A stretch of 64,000 nt of DNA from Puia dinghuensis (lineage in GTDB: Bacteria; Bacteroidota; Bacteroidia; Chitinophagales; Chitinophagaceae). The notes under the pieces are model-generated. The model was not told where the DNA came from, searched no databases, and worked only from the letters and a program-made list of their open reading frames with translations. Below, in pieces: positions 51,799 to 59,451 of this stretch. The translations under genes and the position numbers were made by a program. How positions within the stretch are numbered: the first letter of the stretch is position 1; each line of letters begins with the position of its first letter. The stretch covers positions 33,833 through 97,832 of the forward strand of contig JAMFSL010000079.1 in assembly GCA_026225275.1 (NCBI GenBank), given 5' to 3'.

Positions 51799-52764
51799 CT
51801 AAAAACCTACTGTAAAAATACTACCGACAGGCGAATTGTCGGCGACTTTCAATGTAGCCTTGTGATCGGCGGCAATTTTTCGGCACAGATACAGGCCAAG
51901 CCCCGTCCCTTTAGTTTTGCGAGTGGACTCCTGGCCGCTACGATAAAACTTGGAGAAGATCTTTTTCTTTTCCTCATCGGAGATGCCGGGCCCCAGATCT
52001 ATAACAGACAATATCGTATGCCGTCCCTTTTTTTCCAGCGTAAGGGCGATGGCGCCTTCCCGGGGTGAATATTTAAGGGCGTTCTCGAGCAGGTTGCTAA
52101 TCAGTAACTGCAGCAGGAAAGGGTCGCCGATGACCGTTGCATCGGGTTGGATAGTTGCCGCCCATTCCCGGTCGGGGAAGCGGCTGCGATAATCCCGGAG
52201 ACATTGTTCCGACAAGTCAGAAAGGTTCAGGACCTCCTTCGTCGGAACATAACCGCCACCTTCCAGCTGTGATGCAATGAGGATATTATTGGCCAGGGCA
52301 TCCAGCCGGTTGGTCTCCTCCAGCGCCGTCCGGATAATTTTCTGTTGCTTTTGTTCGTCGAGTTTGTGCTTGATGAGCGTCTCCAGGTTGAGTTTCGTGA
52401 CGGCTATGGGCGTTTTCAATTCGTGAGTAACGGCCATCATAAAATTCTGCTGTTGGAGCTGCAACCGGATCTGACGCCGGACTTCCCGGTAAACGAAGAG
52501 GGCTCCCAGCAGGATCAGGAACAGAAAGGTGCTGCCTTCACCGACATACTGGGCGGTTTTTCCCTTCTGCTTCGCCAGGATAGCCATCCGCTGCCCGGCA
52601 TAGTGGGGATCGCCGGGTCTCAGCTGCTGCAGCTGATCCGCGATCATCTGCCTGTTCTGGGTCTCCAGCTCGATGAACCACCAGACGAGGCCGGCCACGA
52701 TATAAGCCAGCAATACCCAGTAGACGGCGGTGGCAATGGCCAGCCTTTGTTTTTTAAATACCAT
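51799..52764 (-). CDS. Sensor histidine kinase
   Basis: 321-residue inner-membrane kinase. Two membrane helices (about 10-30 and 77-92) enclose a short periplasmic segment of some 45 residues, too small for a known sensor fold. H-box MAVTHELKTPIAVTKLNLETL puts the phosphorylated His at 114; the ATPase domain has NLLENALKYSPREGA, DLGPGISDEEKKKIF, and GTGLGLYLCRKI. Cognate kinase of the adjacent regulator. The small sensor part suggests sensing within the membrane (inference). Confidence 0.92.
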   Translation of the reverse strand: MVFKKQRLAIATAVYWVLLAYIVAGLVWWFIELETQNRQMIADQLQQLRPGDPHYAGQRMAILAKQKGKTAQYVGEGSTFLFLILLGALFVYREVRRQIRLQLQQQNFMMAVTHELKTPIAVTKLNLETLIKHKLDEQKQQKIIRTALEETNRLDALANNILIASQLEGGGYVPTKEVLNLSDLSEQCLRDYRSRFPDREWAATIQPDATVIGDPFLLQLLISNLLENALKYSPREGAIALTLEKKGRHTILSVIDLGPGISDEEKKKIFSKFYRSGQESTRKTKGTGLGLYLCRKIAADHKATLKVADNSPVGSIFTVGF

Positions 52765-52797
52765 ATAATAGATGCCGGAGGCGCGTCTTTTGGGTCA

Positions 52798-53418
52798 CTA
52801 TAGCGACGGGACCTTCTCTATGCGGACCCCTACATTCAATACATGTTTCAGCGGGTCCTCCCGCATGATCTGTTCCAGGGTAAAAGAGTAGGTGCCGGGA
52901 TGATCGAATTTCGTCAGGTGCTGGATCTCGATGCGATGCTCGTAAATATCGTCCATGCCGGAGCCTGTCCAGCCTTTTTCGTTATCGGCAAGGGAAAGAT
53001 CATAGCGTTCGCTATGGCTGGCGGTGTCCCCCGGCTGCCTGACCGTACCCCTGATCCAGATATTGTTATAGTTGTACGCATCCGTATGCCGCAAAACCAG
53101 GAAGACATTGTAGCGGTTGACTGTGTCCTGCGCGCTGATGTCGAAGCTGATCGTAGGCCGGAAATTGCCATCCCATTGCTGGCCGGGAAGGGCTATGTCC
53201 TTTTCAAAGACGTCCGAAGGAAGAGAACAGGCAGTCCAATGAAGGCAACAGGCGATCAGCAGGAATAAAATGTACCGGAAATGCGTTTTTTGAAAAGTAA
53301 CGCATTTCCGGTAAAGCGCTAATGATGGTCCTATCGGACAAGCCGCCGAGGTCGGCTTAGGTAACAGTTTCAATGAAAAATATTTATATAAAGGTAAAAC
53401 GCATTTCCTGCACATCAT
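52798..53418 (-). CDS. gldH: Gliding motility lipoprotein GldH, with repeat-encoded N-terminal extension
   Basis: GldH-type lipoprotein of the gliding/T9SS apparatus. The lipobox WTAC (Cys64) and the following SLPSDVFEKDIALPGQQW, then RPTISFDISAQDTVNRYNVFLVLRHTDAYNYNNIWI, are diagnostic. The signal hydrophobic stretch begins only near residue 47. The only good start is the ATG overlapping the yicC stop (ATGA at 53415-53418), or a TTG at about residue 16. So residues about 21-49 are translated from repeat copy B, giving an unusually long basic lead before the signal peptide. Whether export still works is open. Confidence 0.8.
   Translation of the reverse strand: MMCRKCVLPLYKYFSLKLLPKPTSAACPIGPSLALYRKCVTFQKTHFRYILFLLIACCLHWTACSLPSDVFEKDIALPGQQWDGNFRPTISFDISAQDTVNRYNVFLVLRHTDAYNYNNIWIRGTVRQPGDTASHSERYDLSLADNEKGWTGSGMDDIYEHRIEIQHLTKFDHPGTYSFTLEQIMREDPLKHVLNVGVRIEKVPSL
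53274..53357 (-). repeat. Dispersed palindromic element, copy B (within the 5' part of gldH)
   Basis: Minus-strand order: mini-hairpin with AGCC/GGCT arms (53341-53357), GTCC-GATA-GGAC (53328-53339), CATCATTAGCGCTTT, then the large hairpin with perfect fourteen-base arms (53274-53287 with 53299-53312) and an 11-base loop, then TACATTTTA. Same layout and orientation relative to the downstream gene as copies A and C. Confidence 0.85.
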
Positions 53419-54290
53419 AATACATTCAATACCTGTTCTTTCGCTTTTTCCAGTTCATCCTTCATCAGGACGACACATTGCTGAATAGTGGAATCATATG
53501 CTTTGGAACCCGTCGTATTGATCTCACGACCGATCTCCTGCAGGATAAAAGATAATTTCTTCCCCTTGCTGTCTTCCCGCTCCTGTAAGATAGATTTGAA
53601 ATAATCGCAATGGTTCTTCAGCCGCACCTGCTCTTCGCTGATGTCGATCTTTTCTATGTAATAGATCAGCTCCTGTTCCAGCCGGTTGCCATCGTAATTT
53701 TCCTTGCCGACCTGCTCTTCCAGTAGTTTTTTAATGCCTTCCCGGATTTTCACCTGCCGCAGCGGTTCCAGTTTGACCACTTCTTCCTGGTGACGGAGGA
53801 TATTGTCGATACGGAGGAGCAGGTCTCCTTCCAGCGACGCTCCTTCATTGAGTCGATGGGCGTTGAGGTCTTCTATGGCCGCCAGGATAACCTTTTCGAA
53901 TTGTTCCCATTCCTCATCGGTCAATGTATCGCTGGTTGGTGTAATGACCTCCGGTAATTTGACGAGAGTACTGAGGATGTTAGAGGGATCCAGCTGCAAT
54001 TCGCCCGACAGATCGGCCAGGGCCCGGTAATAGGCTTTGGCAAGATCGGTGTTGATGCTGACAGGTTTGGCGTTGCCCGTCTGTTTGAGGCTGATGGTGC
54101 AGTCCAGCGATCCCCGGCCCAGTTTCTCAGACAATATTTTCCGGATGGGGAATTCAAATGGTTTCAGGAAACCCGGTAGTTTCAGCTGAAGTTCGAATTG
54201 CTTGCCATTCAGTGATTTGACATCTACCTGAAAAGTTTTATCTCCCACCGCCTGTTCAGCGCGCCCAAAGCCTGTCATCGATTTTAACAT
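53415..54290 (-). CDS. YicC/YloC family endoribonuclease
   Basis: 291-residue protein. The N-terminus MLKSMTGFGRAEQAVGDKTFQVDVKSLNGKQFE and C-terminal LSFILQEIGREINTTGSKAYDSTIQQCVVLMKDELEKAKEQVLNV are the two conserved blocks (YicC_N and DUF1732). E. coli YicC and relatives act as endoribonucleases in small-RNA turnover. Full length. Its stop overlaps the gldH ATG. Confidence 0.93.
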   Translation of the reverse strand: MLKSMTGFGRAEQAVGDKTFQVDVKSLNGKQFELQLKLPGFLKPFEFPIRKILSEKLGRGSLDCTISLKQTGNAKPVSINTDLAKAYYRALADLSGELQLDPSNILSTLVKLPEVITPTSDTLTDEEWEQFEKVILAAIEDLNAHRLNEGASLEGDLLLRIDNILRHQEEVVKLEPLRQVKIREGIKKLLEEQVGKENYDGNRLEQELIYYIEKIDISEEQVRLKNHCDYFKSILQEREDSKGKKLSFILQEIGREINTTGSKAYDSTIQQCVVLMKDELEKAKEQVLNVL

Positions 54291-54348
54291 AGTGACGTAA
54301 TTTTTTTAGTTTGTCCGGATGGAGGTTCCTTCCGTTTATGCCGGAAAG

Positions 54349-54987
54349 TTAGCGATTCCTTTTGGCAAACAGCAATGCATCAATCTCCTTCCCGGTCAAG
54401 GACCGCATTTCCCCGGGCTCCATATCCCCCAGCGTCACGCCTTCGATCCGGTAACGGATCAGCCTTAACGTTGGAAAACCTGTCTGGGCAGTCATTTTAC
54501 GCACCTGCCTGTTCTTCCCTTCCGTCAGTATCAGGCGCACCCAACTGGTCGGGATCTGCGCACGATATCGAATAGGCGGATATCGCTGCGGCACCCGGGG
54601 CGAGTCAATCGGCTCTGCCTTGCAGGGCTTTGTCAGATAAGTCCGGCCGTCGATGGTGATCGGTACGCCGCTGACCAGTTGATGGAGGGCTACAGGGCCG
54701 ATGGCGCCTTCCACCTGTACCCAGTATTCCCGTTCGTGTGAGAAGGCCGGGTCCAGCAGACGATGGTTGAGCTGACGGTCATTGGTGAGGATCAACAGTC
54801 CTTCACTGTCGAAATCCAGCCGGCCGACAGGATAGACATCGGCAGGCACCGGCGCGACATCTTTCAATGTTTTCTTGCCTTCCTGGGAAGAAAATTGCGA
54901 AAGGACCTGGAAGGGTTTGTATACAATGTAGTATTGGTGCACGATTGAGCGGTTTGCATTGAACCTTGAGCGATGGGCCGAAGGCAT
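54349..54987 (-). CDS. 23S rRNA pseudouridine synthase, RluE-like
   Basis: 212-residue pseudouridine synthase of the RsuA/RluB/E/F group lacking an S4 domain, which points to RluE (U2457). The catalytic Asp is in PVGRLDFDSEGLLILTND; YYIVYKPFQVLSQFS and WVRLILTEGKNRQVRKMTAQTGFPTLRLIRYRI complete the fold. I placed the start at the ATG at 54987; an earlier GTG (55017) lies inside a terminator hairpin. Target site is by family only. Confidence 0.88.
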   Translation of the reverse strand: MPSAHRSRFNANRSIVHQYYIVYKPFQVLSQFSSQEGKKTLKDVAPVPADVYPVGRLDFDSEGLLILTNDRQLNHRLLDPAFSHEREYWVQVEGAIGPVALHQLVSGVPITIDGRTYLTKPCKAEPIDSPRVPQRYPPIRYRAQIPTSWVRLILTEGKNRQVRKMTAQTGFPTLRLIRYRIEGVTLGDMEPGEMRSLTGKEIDALLFAKRNR

Positions 54988-54990
54988 ATT

Positions 54991-55024
54991 CTCAAAAGAA
55001 AAGCCCGGTGAAAACACCGGGCTT
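54991..55024 (-). terminator. Strong hairpin upstream of the rluE-like gene, minus-strand terminator
   Basis: Perfect ten-base stem AAGCCCGGTG/CACCGGGCTT (55001-55010 with 55015-55024) with a four-base loop; on the minus strand it is followed by TTCTTTT. No annotated minus-strand gene lies upstream before lpxD, which is on the other strand, so what it terminates is unclear (possibly a small RNA). Confidence 0.7.
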
Positions 55025-55211
55025 CAATATATGGATGGGTTAGTAAGTACCGGGAAATAAATTTCCCTACACAATATTAAAAATAATTTTCTCTATCAGG
55101 AAAAATTTTACCACAAATTTTATTCGATTTTATTCACATTTTTTTTTGGGCTGTGGAAAAGGACAGTGATTCGTCCGCTCTTCCGGGCTAACTTCGCGCA
55201 AATTCTTTACT

Positions 55212-56153
55212 ATGCAATTTCCTTCTCCTGTCTCTGTTCAATGGTTGGCCGGTTTCCTGGGGGCTGAGCTGATAGGTAATAAAGATGGCCAGGCTACGGG
55301 CATCAATGAGATCCATAAAGTAGAGAAAGGCGATCTCGTTTTTGTCGATCATCCTAAATATTACGACACCTGTATCCGCTCCGCCGCCAGTTTCATCATC
55401 ATTAACAAAGTGGTAGAAGTCCCGCAGGGAAAGGCTTTGCTGGTTGTTGACCAGCCATTCGAAGCCTATCTGGCTATCGTCCGCCATTTCCGCCCCTTCG
55501 AACCGGCTACCGGAATGATCAGTGATTCCGCCGTCATCGGAAAAGGCACTTATGTCTATCCCAATGTATTTATCGGCCACCATACGACCATTGGAGAACA
55601 CTGTGTGATCCATCCGAATGTGACGATCCTTGACCATTGCGTCATTGGCGATCACGTCATCATCCAGGCAGGAACTGTGATTGGCTCCGATGCGTTTTAT
55701 TATAATGGCAAAAAGGACCGGGACGTATGGTATAGGAAAATGGAGAGCTGTGGCCGGGTGGTGATTGGGGATTATGTGGAAATAGGAGCCAATTGTACGA
55801 TCGACAGGGGCGTCAGTCATGACACCGTCATCGGTGCAGGTAGTAAGCTGGACAATCTCATCCATATCGGTCATGATACAGTGACCGGTAAAAATTGCCT
55901 GTTTGCCGGTCAGGTCGGCATTGCAGGTGCAGTGGATATCGGCAAAGGCGTCATTCTATGGGGTCAGGTCGGAGTCAGCAAGACCCTTACGATCGGTGAT
56001 AATGCCGTCGTTTATGCACAAAGCGGTGTGCCATTCTCATTGGAAGGCGGCAAAACGTATTTTGGCTCTCCCGCTGAGGACGCAAAGGTTAAGATGAAGG
56101 AACTGGTCTGGGTCAAACGTATTCCCGAATTGTGGAAAAGAGTGATGGGCTGA
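55212..56153 (+). CDS. lpxD: UDP-3-O-(3-hydroxyacyl)glucosamine N-acyltransferase
   Basis: 313-residue left-handed beta-helix acyltransferase of lipid A synthesis (third step). The N-terminal uridine-binding domain (LAGFLGAELIGNKDGQATGINEIHKVEKGDLVFVDHPKYYD in sequence) is followed by hexapeptide repeats (ISDSAVIGKGTYVYPNVFIG onwards) and the general-base His in LIHIGHDTVTG. Ends with PAEDAKVKMKELVWVKRIPEL. LpxA-C are not in the window. Somewhat shorter than the 340-residue norm. Confidence 0.9.
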   Translation: MQFPSPVSVQWLAGFLGAELIGNKDGQATGINEIHKVEKGDLVFVDHPKYYDTCIRSAASFIIINKVVEVPQGKALLVVDQPFEAYLAIVRHFRPFEPATGMISDSAVIGKGTYVYPNVFIGHHTTIGEHCVIHPNVTILDHCVIGDHVIIQAGTVIGSDAFYYNGKKDRDVWYRKMESCGRVVIGDYVEIGANCTIDRGVSHDTVIGAGSKLDNLIHIGHDTVTGKNCLFAGQVGIAGAVDIGKGVILWGQVGVSKTLTIGDNAVVYAQSGVPFSLEGGKTYFGSPAEDAKVKMKELVWVKRIPELWKRVMG

Positions 56154-56154
56154 G

Positions 56155-56258
56155 GGCTGACCGGAGGTCAGCCGGCCGAAGGCCCATCTTTGGCCCTACT
56201 GGCAACCGAGCGAGGTTCCAACAGTGTTGGAACCGAACGAAGGTTGAGGCCGTAGGCC
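56155..56258. repeat. Array of four mini-hairpins with three-base loops
   Basis: In 104 bases: GGCTGACC/GGTCAGCC with loop GGA (56155-56173); GGCC/GGCC with loop GAA (56174-56184); nine-base arms GGTTCCAAC/GTTGGAACC with loop AGT (56214-56234); GGCC/GGCC with loop GTA (56248-56258). All stems are perfect. It lies between the convergent lpxD and CarboxypepD_reg genes, so termination is a possible use; the design matches the mini-hairpins of the dispersed elements. Confidence 0.75.
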
Positions 56259-56310
56259 AAGGCGCGGAGCAAACAATCAGCAAGACCGCATACGGCGATC
56301 AATTCTGATT

Positions 56311-57399
56311 TTACTGCGGAGGCAAATAGTCGTAAGGCAGCAGTTCGGCCAGCTTCTTCCATGACCAGTACCCTATATTCGTGACATCGGACTGATCGTA
56401 AAAATACCCGTTCTCCTCGATAACGAAGCCGTTGAGGATATCGATAGCAGAGATCTGGACCTGGGTGGTTAACGGAAATTTACGTTCCTGCAGATACTTT
56501 TTATCCGGAGCCTGGGCGGTATAGCTTACCCGGAGACGACCCTCAATATTGATCTCGACATCCCCGCTGTCCATGGAGTAAAACTTCGGATCATAAGGAT
56601 TGGTCACCCGTTGCATCTTATTGTTGTCACTGCTGTCGGCCAGTTCCAGTACATATCCTTCGTCATCCAGGGTGCTATCGTACCAGCTGCGGATAAAATG
56701 CAAACGCGATCCGGCATAGCTATTCAACCGGTTTTGCTGCCAGGTCTGCTGCTGTTCAGGAGTGCCCTGCAGCTCTTCGAACAGCGGATACCCCGTATAG
56801 CTGCCGATATTCGTCCCGTAATAATAAACGAAAGAATCCAGCTGGTATTTTATTCTATAGCCGAGGGCGTTATTAGTAACGACCAGCGCTGAATCGGCCT
56901 TAACCCGCAGCTTATTCCGCCCCTTATAGTAATAGAACTTCAGCACGTCTTTGTTTTCCAGAACACATTGAGCGGCATTAGGAGTCGTTCCGATGAAGTT
57001 GTCGAGGAAGAACTGGCCGTATTTGGCCCAGCCGTCCGCGACCAGCGCACTGCCTGTAACGACCGCCTGTTCCATGCTCTTATCCTGGTCCTTCAGGGTA
57101 ATGGTGAGGGTGTCCGTTTCTTTATGATCTTTATCAATACGGACGGACTGAGTTTCATAACCGGTATAGGATACGACGAGATCATATCCGCCATTGGCCA
57201 GGCGCAGATGAAAACTACCGTCACTTTTGGAAAGGGTCCCGATGGTTGTATTAGTGCAAAAGACCGAAGCGCCCGTCAGCGGCTGACCGGATTTGTCGAC
57301 GACCTTACCGTCTATACTGAAGGTCTTAGCCTGGGAAAAACCGGCGAGCGAGAAAAAAAAGACGGAGATCAACAGAAAGAAGGTCCGTAGCTGGTTCAT
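56311..57399 (-). CDS. Carboxypeptidase-like regulatory domain protein
   Basis: 362-residue exported protein. Signal peptide 1-22 (cleavage near GFS-QA). Residues 25-105 are a CarbopepD_reg-2 beta-sandwich (FSIDGKVVDKSGQPLTGASVFCTNTTIGTLSKSDGSFHLRL), the same plug-like domain that precedes SusC/TonB receptors. The remainder, rich in Tyr and Asp (VLKFYYYKGRNKLRVKADSALVV), matches the DUF5686-like style found after this domain but is too short for a barrel. Probably periplasmic or outer-membrane associated; function unknown. Confidence 0.78.
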   Translation of the reverse strand: MNQLRTFFLLISVFFFSLAGFSQAKTFSIDGKVVDKSGQPLTGASVFCTNTTIGTLSKSDGSFHLRLANGGYDLVVSYTGYETQSVRIDKDHKETDTLTITLKDQDKSMEQAVVTGSALVADGWAKYGQFFLDNFIGTTPNAAQCVLENKDVLKFYYYKGRNKLRVKADSALVVTNNALGYRIKYQLDSFVYYYGTNIGSYTGYPLFEELQGTPEQQQTWQQNRLNSYAGSRLHFIRSWYDSTLDDEGYVLELADSSDNNKMQRVTNPYDPKFYSMDSGDVEINIEGRLRVSYTAQAPDKKYLQERKFPLTTQVQISAIDILNGFVIEENGYFYDQSDVTNIGYWSWKKLAELLPYDYLPPQ

Positions 57400-57504
57400 G
57401 GATATCGTTTTGATCCGTTAAGATAACCAACCCTGCCGTAATTCGGAAGTGCTAACGGGATTTTAACACTTATATTCGGCGTATTACGGGCACCAGTAGT
57501 CAGG

Positions 57505-58512
57505 TTATGGTTGTCCGGCATGCAGATAGGCCTGGCAGGCTACCCTGATGGTCTCTTCCAATGGGGTAAAATGGAAATCGGGCAGTTGCCGGAGGATCTT
57601 GCTGTTGTTGAAGAACGTACTGCTGTTAGCGACACGGGTGCTCTCCCGCGTGAGCAGTGAAGGTTTTCCGTTTAGCAGGGACTTGATCTTTTCCGTCCGC
57701 CATGCGATACCCGACAGGAAAGGTGTGGCTTCCCGGGAGGGGGGCTTTTTCCCGAACTCTCCGGCCATGGTAGTAAACAAATGCCGGAAGGACCAGTTGT
57801 CTCCGTTGAGGATAAAACGCTGACCGCTGATATCGCTCATCAGCAATCTGACAATGGCTTTGGCCGTATCGGTAACATCCACGAAACCGTTGATGCCCTC
57901 GGTATACCAGGGAAACTCCCGCCATGCATTGCGAAATAGTGCACAGCTGCTATGATTCCAATCCCCATAACCCAATAGGGTACTGGGATTGACGATGACG
58001 CCCCGTAAGCCTTCGCCGATGCCGCGCCAGGCCTCCATCTCTCCATAGAATTTGCTGATGGCGTAACTCGTATTGTATTTGCTGTCCTCCCAGCTCTTTT
58101 CCTCTGTTACTTCGCCGCCGTTCGTTCTGCCCAGAGCGGCCACAGAGCTGACATGAATGAAACGCGGAACCTGCATGGCGAGGGCGGCATTGACGACATG
58201 GGCGGTACCGTCAATATTGACGCTGAACAATTCCCGGCGATCCTTTTTCAGAAAGGAAACTTTTGCTGCGCCGTGGATAACTGCGTCTACTCCCGCCATG
58301 GCGTCTTCCAGGCCAAGAGGATCACGGATATCGCAGTGCACCCATTCTACCTTCTCGCGGATGGCGTCAGGCAAGGAAAAAGGCATCGGTCTGTTGCGGT
58401 GGATAGCCCGCACGGCAAAGTCGTTTTCCACCAGTTCTCTGATGATGTAAGCACCGAGAAAGCCGGCGCCGCCCGTGACCAATATCCTTTTTTTTGATGT
58501 AGAATTATTCAT
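57505..58512 (-). CDS. NAD-dependent epimerase/dehydratase family protein
   Basis: 335-residue extended SDR. KKRILVTGGAGFLGAYIIRELVE binds NAD(P); VIHGAAKVSF, HVSSVAALG and the catalytic Tyr-x-x-x-Lys in YAISKFYGEMEAWRG are present. The wording is closest to dihydroflavonol-4-reductase-like or 3-beta-hydroxysteroid dehydrogenase-like proteins. It begins eight bases inside the end of the 3-hydroxyacyl-CoA dehydrogenase gene, so both belong to one transcript. Substrate unknown. Confidence 0.86.
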   Translation of the reverse strand: MNNSTSKKRILVTGGAGFLGAYIIRELVENDFAVRAIHRNRPMPFSLPDAIREKVEWVHCDIRDPLGLEDAMAGVDAVIHGAAKVSFLKKDRRELFSVNIDGTAHVVNAALAMQVPRFIHVSSVAALGRTNGGEVTEEKSWEDSKYNTSYAISKFYGEMEAWRGIGEGLRGVIVNPSTLLGYGDWNHSSCALFRNAWREFPWYTEGINGFVDVTDTAKAIVRLLMSDISGQRFILNGDNWSFRHLFTTMAGEFGKKPPSREATPFLSGIAWRTEKIKSLLNGKPSLLTRESTRVANSSTFFNNSKILRQLPDFHFTPLEETIRVACQAYLHAGQP

Positions 58513-59350
58513 ACCGGTAATATCCTTTGCCCGTCTTTTTGCCCAGCGCCCCTTCCTGCACCTTTTGCTGCTGGATCGGGGAAGGTTTCAGCCTTTCGGG
58601 TTGTCCCATTGCTTCGTATACTGAGATGCTGACTGCATAATTGATGTCATTACCGATCAAGTCCATCAGGCGGAAAGGCCCCATCCTGAAACCGGTGGCC
58701 ACCATGAGCGCGTCGATCGTCTCCGGATCGCTGAGCCCTTCTTCCAGCAGCCGCAACGCCTCCAGGTAATAGGGGCGGGCCACATGGTTGACGATAAAGC
58801 CAGGGGCATCTTTGCATCGCACCGGCGTTTTGCCCATTTGCCGGGCCACCTGCATGACTGTTTGGGTTGTCTCTTCGGCTGTATGCAGCGTATGCACCAC
58901 CTCCACCAGCTTCATCAGCGGTGCGGGATTAAAAAAATGCATGCCGGCAAAGCGCTCGGGTCCCGGGACCTTTTCGGCAAGGGCATCCAGTGAGAGAGAA
59001 GAGGTATTGGAGGCAAGGATCGTCTTCGGGTCATTGACTGAGGCTAACCGGAGAAAAAGGTCCAGTTTTATATCCGGCTTTTCGACAATGGCTTCGATGA
59101 TCAGGTCGGCGATGCAATCCTCCACCCGGTGGATAAAAGAAAGTCGATCCAGCGTAGCTTGCCGTTCAGCCTCCGTCAGTCTGCTTTTCTCTTGCAGCAA
59201 TGCCAGGCTTTTTTCGATGCCTGCACGGCCTTTTGCTATCATCCCCGCGTCCATGTCGTAGAGGATCGTCCGGTAACCAGCCATGGCTGCCACCTGGGCA
59301 ATTCCACTGCCCATGGTGCCTGCTCCGCAAACGCCGATTGTCTGTACCAT
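58505..59350 (-). CDS. 3-hydroxyacyl-CoA dehydrogenase
   Basis: 281-residue NAD-dependent dehydrogenase of the 3-hydroxybutyryl-CoA type. TIGVCGAGTMGSGIAQVAAMAGY is the Rossmann motif; SNTSSLSLDALAEKV and FAGMHFFNPAPLMKLVEVVHT (catalytic His) follow, and the C-terminal domain holds GFIVNHVARPYYLEALRLLEEG. ATG at 59350 starts at the Rossmann strand. An upstream extension would run into repeat copy D. Acts in fatty acid oxidation or butyryl-CoA metabolism. Confidence 0.93.
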   Translation of the reverse strand: MVQTIGVCGAGTMGSGIAQVAAMAGYRTILYDMDAGMIAKGRAGIEKSLALLQEKSRLTEAERQATLDRLSFIHRVEDCIADLIIEAIVEKPDIKLDLFLRLASVNDPKTILASNTSSLSLDALAEKVPGPERFAGMHFFNPAPLMKLVEVVHTLHTAEETTQTVMQVARQMGKTPVRCKDAPGFIVNHVARPYYLEALRLLEEGLSDPETIDALMVATGFRMGPFRLMDLIGNDINYAVSISVYEAMGQPERLKPSPIQQQKVQEGALGKKTGKGYYRYE

Positions 59351-59363
59351 AGTTAGCACTTTA

Positions 59364-59447
59364 AGAGGCTGGAAGCCTCTTGTCCGAAGGACCGAAATTA
59401 AATGTTTGCGGGCAATGCGCCATATTTTTGATAAGCGTATTGCCCGC
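59364..59447 (+). repeat. Dispersed palindromic element, copy D (between pheS and the hydroxyacyl-CoA dehydrogenase gene)
   Basis: Plus-strand order: mini-hairpin AGAGGCT/AGCCTCT with loop GGA (59364-59380), GTCC-GAA-GGAC (59382-59392), CGAAATTAAATGTTT, then the large hairpin with arms 59408-59420 and 59435-59447 and a 14-base loop. The stem reads GCGGGCAATGCGC where copy A has GCCGGAAATGCGC, and the other arm changes to match (one G-U pair). The element runs antisense to both flanking genes, unlike copies A-C. Confidence 0.85.
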
Positions 59448-59451
59448 ATAT

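Noticed and set aside
54310..54355. Degenerate copy of the palindromic element (TTGTCCG, then CCGGAAA and TTAGCG)
   Set aside because: The pieces are present but out of order and the stems do not pair well.
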